From the NCBI GenBank assembly GCA_005883215.1, contig VAYS01000008.1:1-64000 (forward strand): a stretch of DNA of 64,000 nucleotides, given 5' to 3'. Source of the stretch: Actinomycetota bacterium. GTDB taxonomy: Bacteria > Actinomycetota > Thermoleophilia > Solirubrobacterales > Solirubrobacteraceae. The position numbers were made by a program, and so were the translations under genes. Below, in pieces: positions 48,737 through 57,537 of this stretch. Each line of letters begins with the position of its first letter. The stretch's first letter is position 1. The notes under the pieces are model-generated. The model made no database searches, was not told where the DNA came from, and saw only the letters and a list, made by a program, of their open reading frames with translations.

Positions 48737-50551
48737 TCAGCGCCGGCGGCGGCGCCCGCGCGTACGCGGGCGCTTCTTGGCGCAGCGCTTGACGATGCGG
48801 GTGCTGGTGCGGTTGAGCCCGCGGCGGTCGTAGGTCTTGATGCGGATGCGCTGGCGTGCCGGGCCGGTCAGGGACACCGTCACCCGGCGCAGGTTGCGCC
48901 CGCGGCGGTCGATCACCAGGCGCCGCCCCACGTAGACCCGCACGCGCGTGATCGGACCGGAGCGCGTGCGGTGAAGCCTGAAGGTCAGGCGCCGCAGGCC
49001 GCAACGCCGAGCCGGTGCACGACCGGCGCCCGGGGAGGAGCCGGCGGATGATCCACCCGCTTTCGGCCAGACGCTGGCGGCCACGCGCACCGCGTAGAAG
49101 CCGCTGCCGCCGTCGCTGTACCAGATCTCGTGGCGCTCGGGAATGATCGTCGGCTGGGACATGGCGAAGTCGCTGCCGTTGTAGCCGTTCTCGGTGTTGT
49201 CGGAAGTCGGCGAGACGAAGTAGCCGATCTCCTTTGGGGCCAGGAGGTTGGAGACGTCGAACAGCCTCAGGCCCGAGGCGATGAACGAGCAGGCGACGAT
49301 CTTGGGGTCCACCCGCGAGGGGATGTTGCAGTAGTGCGCCGCGTACCCCTGTGCGGGGTCCCCGGTGCCTGGGTCGCCCGAGGCGGCGTGGTGCTCGGCG
49401 GGCTGGTCGACGGCCAGGCGGATGTTGGCGATCACCCGGGGCTGGGTCTCGTCGGCGATGTCGATGATGCGCGCGGCCCCGACGGCGTCCGGGTTTCCGG
49501 AGGGGTTGAGCGTGCTCGCGTTGTACTCATCGAACTCGAGCAGGTAGGGGTGGCCGTTCTCGGTGAACGGGATCGCGTTCTGAGGAATCGACACCGAGTT
49601 CCAGGTCAGGCGCGCGACCTCGCGCGTCTGCGGGTCGGGCTTGTGGGCTTGGATCTGGCTGGTGTCGAGGATCATCAGACCGCGGTTGACCGGGTCGGCG
49701 ATGTAGGCGCGATTGCCGTCGTCGGACAGCGACATCCCGTGGGAGAAGATGTTGCCCTGCCAGACCGAGTGAGGGTTGGTGGGGTCGCTGACGTCGATCG
49801 CGGTGATCGCCGTGTAGGCCGTCGCGGTCGCATAGAAGGTCTTGCCGTCGGGGGTAAAGCCGCTCTCGTGCCCCAGCCGGGCGAACGGGCCGGTCGCGTC
49901 GAGCACCGGGTGGCGGCAGTCGGCGTGGACGTCATAGACCGAGACGTCGCCCGGGTAGGTGCTGGGGTTGCCGTTGACGGCGGCGAGGAGCCCGCGGCGG
50001 GCGTTGAGGTTCAGCGACTCGTGAGGGGAGATCATCGGCAGCGTGCTGAGGGTGTCGGTCTGCACCGGGTGGGTTGGGTCGGACATGTCGAGCACGGCGA
50101 CGCCAATCGACGGCCCGGCGACGTTGATCGCATTGGTCGGAAACAGCAGCGCGGTGTCATAGAAGGCGCACTCGTGGCCCTGGGCGTCGACATAGCGCAG
50201 GACCTTGAAGCCGCCCGAGGTGCCCTGGTGGGCTAGCAGCGTTACGTTGCACCAAAGCCCGTTGGCGCCGGTCCCGGCCGGGACGCGCCCCTGGACCCCG
50301 GGCTCGGGACGCGAGCCGGGGCCACAGGGAACCTGGGGCGCTGGCTCAAGCGGTGGCTCGGCGCGCCGGGCGACCGGCGCCATCGCGGGGGTATCGCCCA
50401 TGCCCTGGCCGAGCGCGAACAGGTCGTTGAGGCCGGGCACCGGCGTGAGGGGCGATTGCGCCGCGGCGCCCGCCGGCGCGGCCACGAGCGCCGCGAGCAT
50501 CGCTGCCAGCGTCGCCGCGAGGCGGCCGGAGAATGAGCCGGCAGCGTTCAT
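48737..50551 (-). CDS. Secreted LVIVD-repeat propeller protein
   Basis: A 604-residue secreted protein. The signal peptide ends near AAAQS. The main body (about 100-500) has LVIVD-type propeller repeats (GVAVLDMSDPTHPVQTDTL; ITAIDVSDPTNPHSVWQG; ARIIDIADETQPRVIANIRL; LRLFDVSNLLAPKEIGYF) with scattered Cys. The C-terminal about 90 residues are an Arg-rich beta module like those on other secreted proteins here, ending in a run of Arg/Lys. Probable extracellular binding protein. Confidence 0.86.
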   Translation of the reverse strand: MNAAGSFSGRLAATLAAMLAALVAAPAGAAAQSPLTPVPGLNDLFALGQGMGDTPAMAPVARRAEPPLEPAPQVPCGPGSRPEPGVQGRVPAGTGANGLWCNVTLLAHQGTSGGFKVLRYVDAQGHECAFYDTALLFPTNAINVAGPSIGVAVLDMSDPTHPVQTDTLSTLPMISPHESLNLNARRGLLAAVNGNPSTYPGDVSVYDVHADCRHPVLDATGPFARLGHESGFTPDGKTFYATATAYTAITAIDVSDPTNPHSVWQGNIFSHGMSLSDDGNRAYIADPVNRGLMILDTSQIQAHKPDPQTREVARLTWNSVSIPQNAIPFTENGHPYLLEFDEYNASTLNPSGNPDAVGAARIIDIADETQPRVIANIRLAVDQPAEHHAASGDPGTGDPAQGYAAHYCNIPSRVDPKIVACSFIASGLRLFDVSNLLAPKEIGYFVSPTSDNTENGYNGSDFAMSQPTIIPERHEIWYSDGGSGFYAVRVAASVWPKAGGSSAGSSPGAGRAPARRCGLRRLTFRLHRTRSGPITRVRVYVGRRLVIDRRGRNLRRVTVSLTGPARQRIRIKTYDRRGLNRTSTRIVKRCAKKRPRTRGRRRRR

Positions 50552-50612
50552 CCGAGCCGGGCCGGTATAGCACCTCGCCGCCGGCCGAGGCGCCGGTGCG
50601 GGCCGCCGAGCG

Positions 50613-51032
50613 TCAACCGGGTTTGCTCGGCTCCTGGGGCAGGCCGACTGCGTCGAGGGCCTGGGATACCGAGGCGTAGGATCGAACCCTTAGGGCTTTG
50701 CCGTCGCGGATCGTCCATACCTGCGCGGCTTCCTGGTGGACCGGGATGCCCGTGCCCTTGCCCTTGGCGGTGACGCGCACGGCGACCACCACCACGTCGT
50801 CTACGTCCCAAACGCGTCCCGGCTCGAAACGGATCTCGTCCATCGCGTCCTGAAACGACCGGAAGTAGCGGCGCAGGCCCTCGTGGCCCCGGTAGGTGTC
50901 CGGCTCGGCGGAGAGCTCAGGGGGTATCTCCGCTGCGAAGTCCGGGTCGATGAAGTCGAGCAGAGCCTCGAGGTCCTCGCCGTTTATCGCCTCGAAGCCC
51001 CGGCGTAACGCGTCTACGTTCTCCTGCGACAT
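50613..51032 (-). CDS. SnoaL-like (NTF2 fold) protein
   Basis: A 139-residue protein: MSQENVDALRRGFEAINGED, EPDTYRGHEGLRRYFRSFQDA and a C-terminal VWTIRDGKALRVRSYAS. It belongs to the same group as 45718-46116, with similar termini. The start is the ATG at 51032. Ligand unknown. Confidence 0.9.
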   Translation of the reverse strand: MSQENVDALRRGFEAINGEDLEALLDFIDPDFAAEIPPELSAEPDTYRGHEGLRRYFRSFQDAMDEIRFEPGRVWDVDDVVVVAVRVTAKGKGTGIPVHQEAAQVWTIRDGKALRVRSYASVSQALDAVGLPQEPSKPG

Positions 51033-51164
51033 CCCCGTCAGTATCGCGCCTGCCCTCGGACTCGCACCGCCCACAATGAGCCCGCCAGCGCCGGTTGCCC
51101 TCGACCGCCATGCGGCCCGTGCGCCCGGTGACGGGTAAGCGAGCCGATCAGAAAGGCTTCAGGA

Positions 51165-51932
51165 ATGCGTGGGCTGTCCACCGACCAGCGGGATTGGCAC
51201 GACCTTGGGTTACTGGATCCGCTTTGGGCGGTCTGGTCGATCCCCGAGTACCGCTTCGGCGGCGGAGACCTAGAGGGCTTTTTCCGCCGCGGGGAGGAGG
51301 AGGTCGCCGCGCTCCTAGCCGAGGCCCAAGGCAACCACGGCTTACCCAAGCGACGGGAGCGAGCGCTTGATTTCGGCTGCGGTGTCGGGCGTTTGACGCG
51401 AGCCCTCGGGCGTCGCTTCGACGCGGTGACCGGGGTCGACATCTCCCGGTCGATGATCGAGGCGGCAAAGTCGCTCAACCCGGGTCACGCCAATTGCTCG
51501 TTTGAGCTGAACGCGGGAGAAGACCTCGACCGGTTCGCCAACGGTCATTTCGACCTCGTATGCAGCCTCATCACGCTCCAGCACGTTTCGCGGCGAGCCG
51601 CGGTCAGGCGCTACATCTCGGAGTTTGTGCGCGTTACGGCGCCCGGTGGGTTAGTCGTCTTTCAGCTTCCTACCCACGTGGCGTGGCGAATTCGATTTCA
51701 TCCGCGTCGTCCCGCCTACCACGCCCTGCGGGCTCTGGGATTCCCGATCGAGCTGCTCTACCGCCGCGGCCTTTACAGCATGGCGCTGACCTCGCTGAGC
51801 CAGGCCGAAGTGCTCCGCACCGTGCAAGCCAGCGGGGGCACGCTCCTGGCGTGTCAGCCCGACCAACGCAGCGGTACCCCGTTCATCCCCAGCAATACCT
51901 ACTACGTCACCCCGACCCAGACCTTGAGATAG
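51165..51932 (+). CDS. Class I SAM-dependent methyltransferase
   Basis: A 255-residue methyltransferase with motif I in ALDFGCGVGRLTRAL, the acidic loop in VTGVDISRSMIEAAK, motif III DLVCSLITLQHV and APGGLVVFQLPTH. The N-terminus (DPLWAVWSIPEYRFGG) is seen in actinobacterial methyltransferases beside glycan or lipid genes. The substrate is unknown. ATG 51165. Confidence 0.92.
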   Translation: MRGLSTDQRDWHDLGLLDPLWAVWSIPEYRFGGGDLEGFFRRGEEEVAALLAEAQGNHGLPKRRERALDFGCGVGRLTRALGRRFDAVTGVDISRSMIEAAKSLNPGHANCSFELNAGEDLDRFANGHFDLVCSLITLQHVSRRAAVRRYISEFVRVTAPGGLVVFQLPTHVAWRIRFHPRRPAYHALRALGFPIELLYRRGLYSMALTSLSQAEVLRTVQASGGTLLACQPDQRSGTPFIPSNTYYVTPTQTLR

Positions 51933-52054
51933 CCGGCGCGGTTTCCCTCGCGCGCGGGCGCACGCGCGCGAGGTAGCTGTGCGAGATAGAGGGTGCCCGG
52001 TCGGGGCCGATGGCCACCGGACGGCGTCGGTCCGTAAGCTTGCGCTTTGTGTCG

Positions 52055-52471
52055 ATGACCGAGGCGTTCCTGCGGGTGCATCAGTGGCTGTATGTGCGAA
52101 GTGATGGGCGGGTGGGGCAGGGCATGATCGGCGTGCCCACGCTGCTGCTGCGCACGACCGGGCGGCGGTCGGGGGCGACACGGACAAACGCGCTCGTCTA
52201 CGCGCGCGACGGCGAGGACTTTCTGCTCGTCGCCTCCAACGGGGGCGCCGACCGGCCGCCGGCGTGGCTGCACAACGTGCAGGCGAGTCCCGAGGTGGAG
52301 CTGCAGGTCGGGCGAGAGCGCCGCAGGGGCACGGCTCGAGTGGTCGACCGCTCGGATGCGGCCTACCAGCGGCTGTGGCGGATCGTCAACGAAAACAACC
52401 GCGACCGCTATGCCGCCTACCAGACCAAGACCGCCCGTTCGATCCCGGTCATCGCCGTCACGCCCACCTGA
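52055..52471 (+). CDS. DDN/F420-type nitroreductase family protein
   Basis: A 138-residue protein: VHQWLYVRSDGRVGQGMIG, LLLRTTGRRSGATRTNALVY, LVASNGGADRPPAWLHNVQ, and TARSIPVIAVTPT. It is a complete single-domain member of the F420-dependent nitroreductase fold. Start ATG 52055 matches relatives; ATG 52010 is in frame and would add 15 residues. The second such gene in the window. Confidence 0.9.
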   Translation: MTEAFLRVHQWLYVRSDGRVGQGMIGVPTLLLRTTGRRSGATRTNALVYARDGEDFLLVASNGGADRPPAWLHNVQASPEVELQVGRERRRGTARVVDRSDAAYQRLWRIVNENNRDRYAAYQTKTARSIPVIAVTPT

Positions 52472-52487
52472 GGCAGAGGGGCGCGCC

Positions 52488-52787
52488 CTACTTGACGTAG
52501 TGATGAAGGAGCTGGAGCTCGACCCGCTCCGACGAGCTGGCCAGTAGCGGCTGGACGCGGTCGTTGAAGGCGGCGAACTCGGGGTCGCTGTTGACGGCGT
52601 CGGCGGCCTGGCGATCGGCGAAGACCCCAATGCCGCGAACGACGCCGGCCGCCTCGTCTCCGAGGATCAGCACGTTCTCCAGGGCGGGCTGCTCGCTGAG
52701 AAAGCGGCGCGCAAACTCGGAATACACCTCGGCTACCTGCTCGAAGTGGCCGGGTTTGGCGTGCAGGGTGAACTCGGCTACGTGCAT
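52488..52787 (-). CDS. ABM-fold (dimeric alpha/beta barrel) protein
   Basis: A 99-residue protein: MHVAEFTLHAKPGHFEQVAEV, FLSEQPALENVLILGDEA and VRGIGVFADRQAADAVN. It is of the antibiotic-monooxygenase-like fold. It converges with the nitroreductase-like gene with 16 bases between stops. Function unknown. Confidence 0.82.
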   Translation of the reverse strand: MHVAEFTLHAKPGHFEQVAEVYSEFARRFLSEQPALENVLILGDEAAGVVRGIGVFADRQAADAVNSDPEFAAFNDRVQPLLASSSERVELQLLHHYVK

Positions 52788-52907
52788 CTGACGATCCTTT
52801 CTCGGTGGACGAGGCCTGGCGGGGGCTCGGCCTCTGGCGAGGCGGCTTGGGTCAGCGGCGGCGGATCAGCCTATTCGGGAGGCCGCCCGGCGTGAGCTCC
52901 AGCAGGG

Positions 52908-53450
52908 CTACTGGGAAGGCATGAACGGGATGATGAAGGCGCTCGAGAGCACGTAGTACCAGACCATGAACGCCAGTAGTCCGAGGGTGGCCGAGACGAC
53001 CACCACCCGGGTCAGCGCACCCTGCGCCTGCTCGTGTCCCGCGCGCCGGCGCAGCGAGACCCAGACCCTGTCGATCCGGTTTAGCGCCTTGGCCGCGAGG
53101 GCCTCGGTCAGCGCCAGGCCGAGCAGGGCGACGCCGCCGCCCGCCACGAGCGAGTCGGTCCCGTCGTAGACGCGTCCGGCGATCCAGATCCAGGCCAGCG
53201 GAATCGCCGCCCACATCAACAGCGACCCGATCACCTCGCCCGCCAATAGGGCGCCGCTGGCGGTGGTCGCCGCCAGCCTCGCCGGGCCAGGCTGTCTTAG
53301 CCACGACGCCAGCGGCTCGAGCTTCCGCGAAGCTGCCCCGGTCGCCTTCGTGTCCGTCCGTCCTGGCGGCGCGGCGAGTCGCCAAGGCAGAGCGGCGAGG
53401 GCGGGCTCGCCCGCGGCAGCCACACTCCTTCCGGGCATCGGCCCTCCCAC
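52908..53450 (-). CDS. Three-helix membrane protein, unknown
   Basis: A protein of about 180 residues with a basic N-terminus, three hydrophobic segments (about 66-92, 100-118 and 145-170) and a short Ser/Pro end. The GTG at 53450 lies 9 bases after the TATAAG of a promoter-like motif, so it may be leaderless; an ATG at 53438 has GGGAGGG before it. No family recognised. Confidence 0.62.
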   Translation of the reverse strand: MGGPMPGRSVAAAGEPALAALPWRLAAPPGRTDTKATGAASRKLEPLASWLRQPGPARLAATTASGALLAGEVIGSLLMWAAIPLAWIWIAGRVYDGTDSLVAGGGVALLGLALTEALAAKALNRIDRVWVSLRRRAGHEQAQGALTRVVVVSATLGLLAFMVWYYVLSSAFIIPFMPSQ

Positions 53451-53458
53451 GGGGACAA

Positions 53459-53472
53459 CTTATACCGGTGAG
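53459..53472 (-). promoter_or_regulatory. Promoter-like motif CTCACCGGTATAAG
   Basis: On the minus strand, CTCACCGGTATAAG ends 8 bases before the GTG of the three-helix protein gene. The first 13 bases are identical to a motif at 59523-59535 before the beta-helix gene. TATAAG could be a -10 box. Confidence 0.5.
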
Positions 53473-53499
53473 ATCCGCGGCCCGCGCCGGGGGCGCGGC

Positions 53500-54060
53500 T
53501 CACATCCTGGGTAGCGCCTTCGCCGCGAGCTGCTCCTCCGCGCCCACCACATCCGGCACGCCGATGACGGCGATCCGGACGTAGGCATCGCCCTTTAGGA
53601 CGCTGAGCGACGCGTAGCCGTCGTAGTAGGCCTGGTCCCCGAGGCCGGCGATGGGCTGAGCCGATACCCGGGCGCGGTAGTCGTTGAACAGGCCCTTCGC
53701 CTGCGCTCCCCGGACCAGGACGACGCGCACGCTGTCGGACAGAGGGACATCCGGGTTGGCTCGGGCAGGGGCGCCAGGTCCGTAGTAGACACAGGCCACA
53801 CCCCCCTCGACGGTGGCTCGCCCGCGGACGGGCGCCCCTACGGCGTGTCCGAGCGCATGGGCGGCCTGTGCCCGGGTGATCACCGCGCAGGAGTCCGCCG
53901 GCGCCGGCGGGCTAGCCGGGGTGCTCGCCGGCTGGCGGCTGGGGGTGCTCGCCCGCTGGCTGGTGCTGCTGTTCGAGCACCCGGCGAGCGCGACGACCAT
54001 CGCCAGCAACCCGGCCTCTGCCGGCGCCCGCCAAGCAGCGCCCCTGCCCGGAAGGTTCAT
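53500..54060 (-). CDS. DUF3558-like lipoprotein
   Basis: A 186-residue lipoprotein: signal with lipobox ALAGC (Cys near residue 28), a Ser/Thr/Pro linker, and a domain with two Cys (DSCAVITRAQAAHALGHAVG and GGVACVYYGPG) and GLGDQAYYDGYASLSVLKGD, as in DUF3558. Outer-face location. Function unknown. Confidence 0.82.
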   Translation of the reverse strand: MNLPGRGAAWRAPAEAGLLAMVVALAGCSNSSTSQRASTPSRQPASTPASPPAPADSCAVITRAQAAHALGHAVGAPVRGRATVEGGVACVYYGPGAPARANPDVPLSDSVRVVLVRGAQAKGLFNDYRARVSAQPIAGLGDQAYYDGYASLSVLKGDAYVRIAVIGVPDVVGAEEQLAAKALPRM

Positions 54061-54256
54061 CGTCCCCTCCGCTCTCTCTCGTCTGCCTCGATCGGGACCG
54101 GCTCGCTGTGGAAGCCATCGACCAAGGGCTGGTCGATAATAACCACGCCATCCGCAGACGCGGACTTGGTCGCTCGGAAAGGCGCTTGCGCCGAGGTCCG
54201 GACACGTTCCAAACGCACTCACCGCTCCTCGCTCTCATCCCCGGCCCCGCCTGCCG

Positions 54257-54916
54257 ATGACCGCGCCCGCCGCCGTGATCTTCGACCTGGACGGCGTGCT
54301 GATCGACTCCGAGACGGTTTGGAACGAGGCTCGGCGGGAGCTGGTCGAGCGCAGCGGGGGGACGTGGAGAGAGGATGCGCAGCGGGCGATGATGGGCATG
54401 AGCTCGATCGAATGGTCGCGCTACATGAGCGACGAGCTCGGCGTGCCGATGTCCAGGCAGGCCATCTCCGAGGCGGTCGTGGAGAGCCTGGAGAGCCGCT
54501 ACCGCGCGGAGCTCCCGCTGATCGCTGGCGCGCGTGAGGCCGTCCTGCGTCTGGCCGGGCGATGGCCCCTGGGGCTCGCCTCCTCGGCCAACGGCTCGAT
54601 CATCGAGCTCGTGCTGCGGGAGTCCGGGTTGGCGGACCGCTTCGACGCCACGGTCTCCTCCGAGGAGGTGAGCCGCGGCAAGCCCGCCCCCGACGTCTAT
54701 CTCGAGGCGGCTCGGAGGCTGGACAGGGACCCCGCCCTGTGCGTCGCGGTCGAGGACTCATCCAATGGCCTGCGCGCCGCCGCCGAGGCTGGCATGGGGG
54801 TCATCGCGATTCCCAATCGGGCCTTCCCCCCCGACCCCGATGCGCTGGGGAGCGCCGATGTGGTTCTGGAGTCGATCGACGGGCTCGACGCCGCGGTCGT
54901 TGCCAGGTTGGAGTAA
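54257..54916 (+). CDS. HAD hydrolase, beta-phosphoglucomutase-like
   Basis: A 219-residue HAD phosphatase with motif I VIFDLDGVLIDSE, motif II SSAN, motif III GKPAPDVYLEAA and motif IV VEDSSNGLRAA. The helical cap after motif I is of the sugar-phosphatase/phosphoglucomutase type. Substrate unknown, probably a sugar phosphate. Confidence 0.95.
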   Translation: MTAPAAVIFDLDGVLIDSETVWNEARRELVERSGGTWREDAQRAMMGMSSIEWSRYMSDELGVPMSRQAISEAVVESLESRYRAELPLIAGAREAVLRLAGRWPLGLASSANGSIIELVLRESGLADRFDATVSSEEVSRGKPAPDVYLEAARRLDRDPALCVAVEDSSNGLRAAAEAGMGVIAIPNRAFPPDPDALGSADVVLESIDGLDAAVVARLE

Positions 54917-55085
54917 ATCGCCAGGCGCTCTCGACGCTTGCGGGGCCAAGGGCAGGATGAGGGCGTAGCCGCCTGAGCGGCGCCTCGCCGAGGTCGGCGA
55001 CGCGGCGCGGGGCCAGACGGAAGAATGCCGCCGATGGCGCTCCGCGACCGTCTGCACATGCCCAGCCCGCGAACGCTGCCCTGGC

Positions 55086-57452
55086 ATGGCTCCTGGGTCT
55101 AAACCGCCGGAGCCGCCGGAGTTCAGGCCGGCGACTCCTACCGGCGTGGCCTGGGAGGTCGCCCGCCTCGGTGAGCTGACCGGCGAGCGCGTTCCCCCTC
55201 TCACGGCCGTAAAGCGGCTGCTCATCGGCCGGCCCATGAGCGCCGAGCAGATGGGGGAGACGCTGCTGTCCAAGACGCTGGCGCTCCCGATCTTTGCCTC
55301 GGACGCGCTCTCGTCGGTGGCCTACGCGACCGAGGCGGCGCTACTCGTGCTGCTGGCTGCCTCGGCCACCGCTCGCGGCACCGTGGTACCGATTTCGATC
55401 GCCATCTCGGTGCTGCTGGTGGTGGTCGCCGCGTCCTACCGCCAGACCGTCCGGGCCTATCAGGGCAACGGAGGGGCTTACGTCGTCGCGCGCGAGAACC
55501 TGGGGGTGATGGCCTCGCTGGTCGCGGCGGCGGCTCTGCTGATCGACTATGTCCTTACCGTCGCCGTGTCGATCAGCGGTGGCATCGACGCCCTCAGGTC
55601 GCTCGCCCCCTCGATCAACCATCTACGGCTGGAGCTCGCGCTCGGCCTGCTGGCGCTTCTGGTCATCGCCAATCTCCGAGGTCTGCGCGAGGCGGGGCTG
55701 CTCTTTGCCCTGCCCACCTATGGGTTTGTCCTCTCCGTGCTGGCTGTGCTGGGCGCCGGCGCGGCGAGGTGCACCATCGACGGCTGCCCCCACGCCTACC
55801 AGCCGCAACCGGTCAAGTCCGGCATGGGCGCTTTGGGGGTGTTCATCGTCTTGAAGGCGTTCGCCAAGGGATCGAGCGCGCTCACCGGGGTGGAGGCGAT
55901 CGCCAACGGCGTGAACGCGTTTCGACCGCCCCAGGCGCGCAACGCCGCGCGCACCCTGGTGGTGATGGCGGGGATCGCGGTGGTGCTGTTCATGGGCCTC
56001 TCGCTGCTGTCCTCGGGCATGCATGCCACTCCCACCCCGGAGGGCGGAAGCGGGCCCACCGTCCTGGCCCAGGTGGCCAAGGCCGCCTTCTCGCCCACCA
56101 ACGCCGAGACCGTCCCCTTCTGGATCGTGCAGATCTTCACCGTGGCGATCCTCGTGCTGGCGGCCAACACGTCGTTTCAGGGCTTTCCGCGCCTGGCCAG
56201 CATCATGGCCCGTGACCGCGTGTTCCCCACCCAGTTTTCCAACATGGGAGATCGCCTGGTCAACTCCAACGGCATCCTCGTTCTCGCCGTCCTGGCCGCC
56301 GCGATCATCGTGGCCTTCGACGCCGACACGCAGCGCATCGTCGACCTCTACGTGGTGGGCGTCTTCATCGCCTTTACGCTCTCCCAAACCGGGATGGCGC
56401 TGCACTGGCGGCGCGAGCGCGCCCCCGGGTGGCGCCGCCGGGCGACGCTCAACGGCTTCGGCGCGACGCTCACCGCGCTGGTCGCCGTGGTGGCCACGGT
56501 GACCAAGTTCTTCGAGGGGATGTACGCCGTCCTGATCGGCGTGATCCTGATCGTCCTCGCCTGCTACGGGATTCGCCGTCACTACCGCCGCGTTCGACGT
56601 CGCCTGGAGGCGGCCGCGCCCTCGATCGCGGCGGCCGGACCCGGGCACAACGAGGTAGTCGTCTACGTCGAGCGCATGGACGATGCGACCCGCCGCGCCA
56701 TCTCCTACGCCCAGGCGATCTCCAGCGGGCCGATGCGGGGGGTGCATATTCCCTTCCGCCGCCAGCGCGAGGATCTCGGCGGCGAGTGGGCCAAGGCCGC
56801 TGGCGAGAGCCCGCTCATCGAACTGCCGCTCGTGGACAACCGGGCGGAAACGGTGCTCGAGCACGTATGGGCGTTGCACCGCGACGAGCGGCATTTCGTC
56901 ACCGTCGTGATCCCCGAGCAGTTCGAGCGCCGCTCCTGGACCATGGAGCTGCGCCAGGGAACAGAGCTCTCGCTCAAGCTCCAGCTCCAGCGCGAGCCCG
57001 GGGTGGCGACCGCCGATGTTCCCTACCTGGCCTCCGACGAGGCCGGGCAGCCGCCCACCCGCGTGGTTTCGCGGGTCTTGGTCTCGGGCGGCGGCGCGGC
57101 CACCGCCCGGGCGGTCAACTACGCCCGCGCGCTGGGCATCGACGACGTCAAGGCGCTCTCGTTCCCCTTCGACCGGGACGAGAGGGCCGAGCTCGAGCGC
57201 GGCTGGAAGGCCGCCGAGGACTTTCCCCTGCAGGTAATCGAAGCGCCGTACCGGGACCTGGGCGCGCCCCTGCTCGCCTACATCAGGATGCTCAAGGCAG
57301 ACCCGGAGGTGCTGGTGTCGATCGTCATGCCCGAGGTGATCTTCGGAGGCTGGCGGCGAGCCCTGCACAACCAGCGGGCCTTTCACATCCGTCGCCTGCT
57401 CCTGTTCGAGCCGCGGGTGGTCCTGACCAGCATCCCCTACCAAATGCTCTAG
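55086..57452 (+). CDS. APC-superfamily permease, KimA-like, with duplicated cytoplasmic domain
   Basis: A 788-residue transporter. About twelve transmembrane helices (residues about 60-500) include LPIFASDALSSVAYATEAALLVL and YQGNGGAYVVARENLG, which recall the potassium importer KimA. The last 260 residues are soluble and hold two related modules (EVVVYVERMDDATRRAISYAQAI and RVLVSGGGAATARAVNYARAL), each ending with VTVVIPE or SIVMPE; they resemble universal-stress-like folds. In Firmicutes KimA is controlled by c-di-AMP, but no ydaO element is seen here. The substrate is inferred. Confidence 0.85.
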   Translation: MAPGSKPPEPPEFRPATPTGVAWEVARLGELTGERVPPLTAVKRLLIGRPMSAEQMGETLLSKTLALPIFASDALSSVAYATEAALLVLLAASATARGTVVPISIAISVLLVVVAASYRQTVRAYQGNGGAYVVARENLGVMASLVAAAALLIDYVLTVAVSISGGIDALRSLAPSINHLRLELALGLLALLVIANLRGLREAGLLFALPTYGFVLSVLAVLGAGAARCTIDGCPHAYQPQPVKSGMGALGVFIVLKAFAKGSSALTGVEAIANGVNAFRPPQARNAARTLVVMAGIAVVLFMGLSLLSSGMHATPTPEGGSGPTVLAQVAKAAFSPTNAETVPFWIVQIFTVAILVLAANTSFQGFPRLASIMARDRVFPTQFSNMGDRLVNSNGILVLAVLAAAIIVAFDADTQRIVDLYVVGVFIAFTLSQTGMALHWRRERAPGWRRRATLNGFGATLTALVAVVATVTKFFEGMYAVLIGVILIVLACYGIRRHYRRVRRRLEAAAPSIAAAGPGHNEVVVYVERMDDATRRAISYAQAISSGPMRGVHIPFRRQREDLGGEWAKAAGESPLIELPLVDNRAETVLEHVWALHRDERHFVTVVIPEQFERRSWTMELRQGTELSLKLQLQREPGVATADVPYLASDEAGQPPTRVVSRVLVSGGGAATARAVNYARALGIDDVKALSFPFDRDERAELERGWKAAEDFPLQVIEAPYRDLGAPLLAYIRMLKADPEVLVSIVMPEVIFGGWRRALHNQRAFHIRRLLLFEPRVVLTSIPYQML

Positions 57453-57469
57453 CGATGGCCGCGAGCAAG

Positions 57470-57510
57470 CCCGGCTCGGCCGCGAACGGCCCCGGCTCGG
57501 CCGCGAACGG
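57470..57510. repeat. Two tandem copies of a 21-base unit
   Basis: CCCGGCTCGGCCGCGAACGG occurs at 57470 and 57491 (period 21), with a degenerate third copy after. It lies in the short gap between the converging permease and membrane protein genes. Confidence 0.7.
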
Positions 57511-57537
57511 GCCCCGGGTCGGGCGCGAGCGGTGGCC

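Noticed and set aside
54917-55085. Possible ydaO riboswitch before the KimA-like permease
   Set aside because: None of the conserved blocks seen at 3043-3162 are present here.
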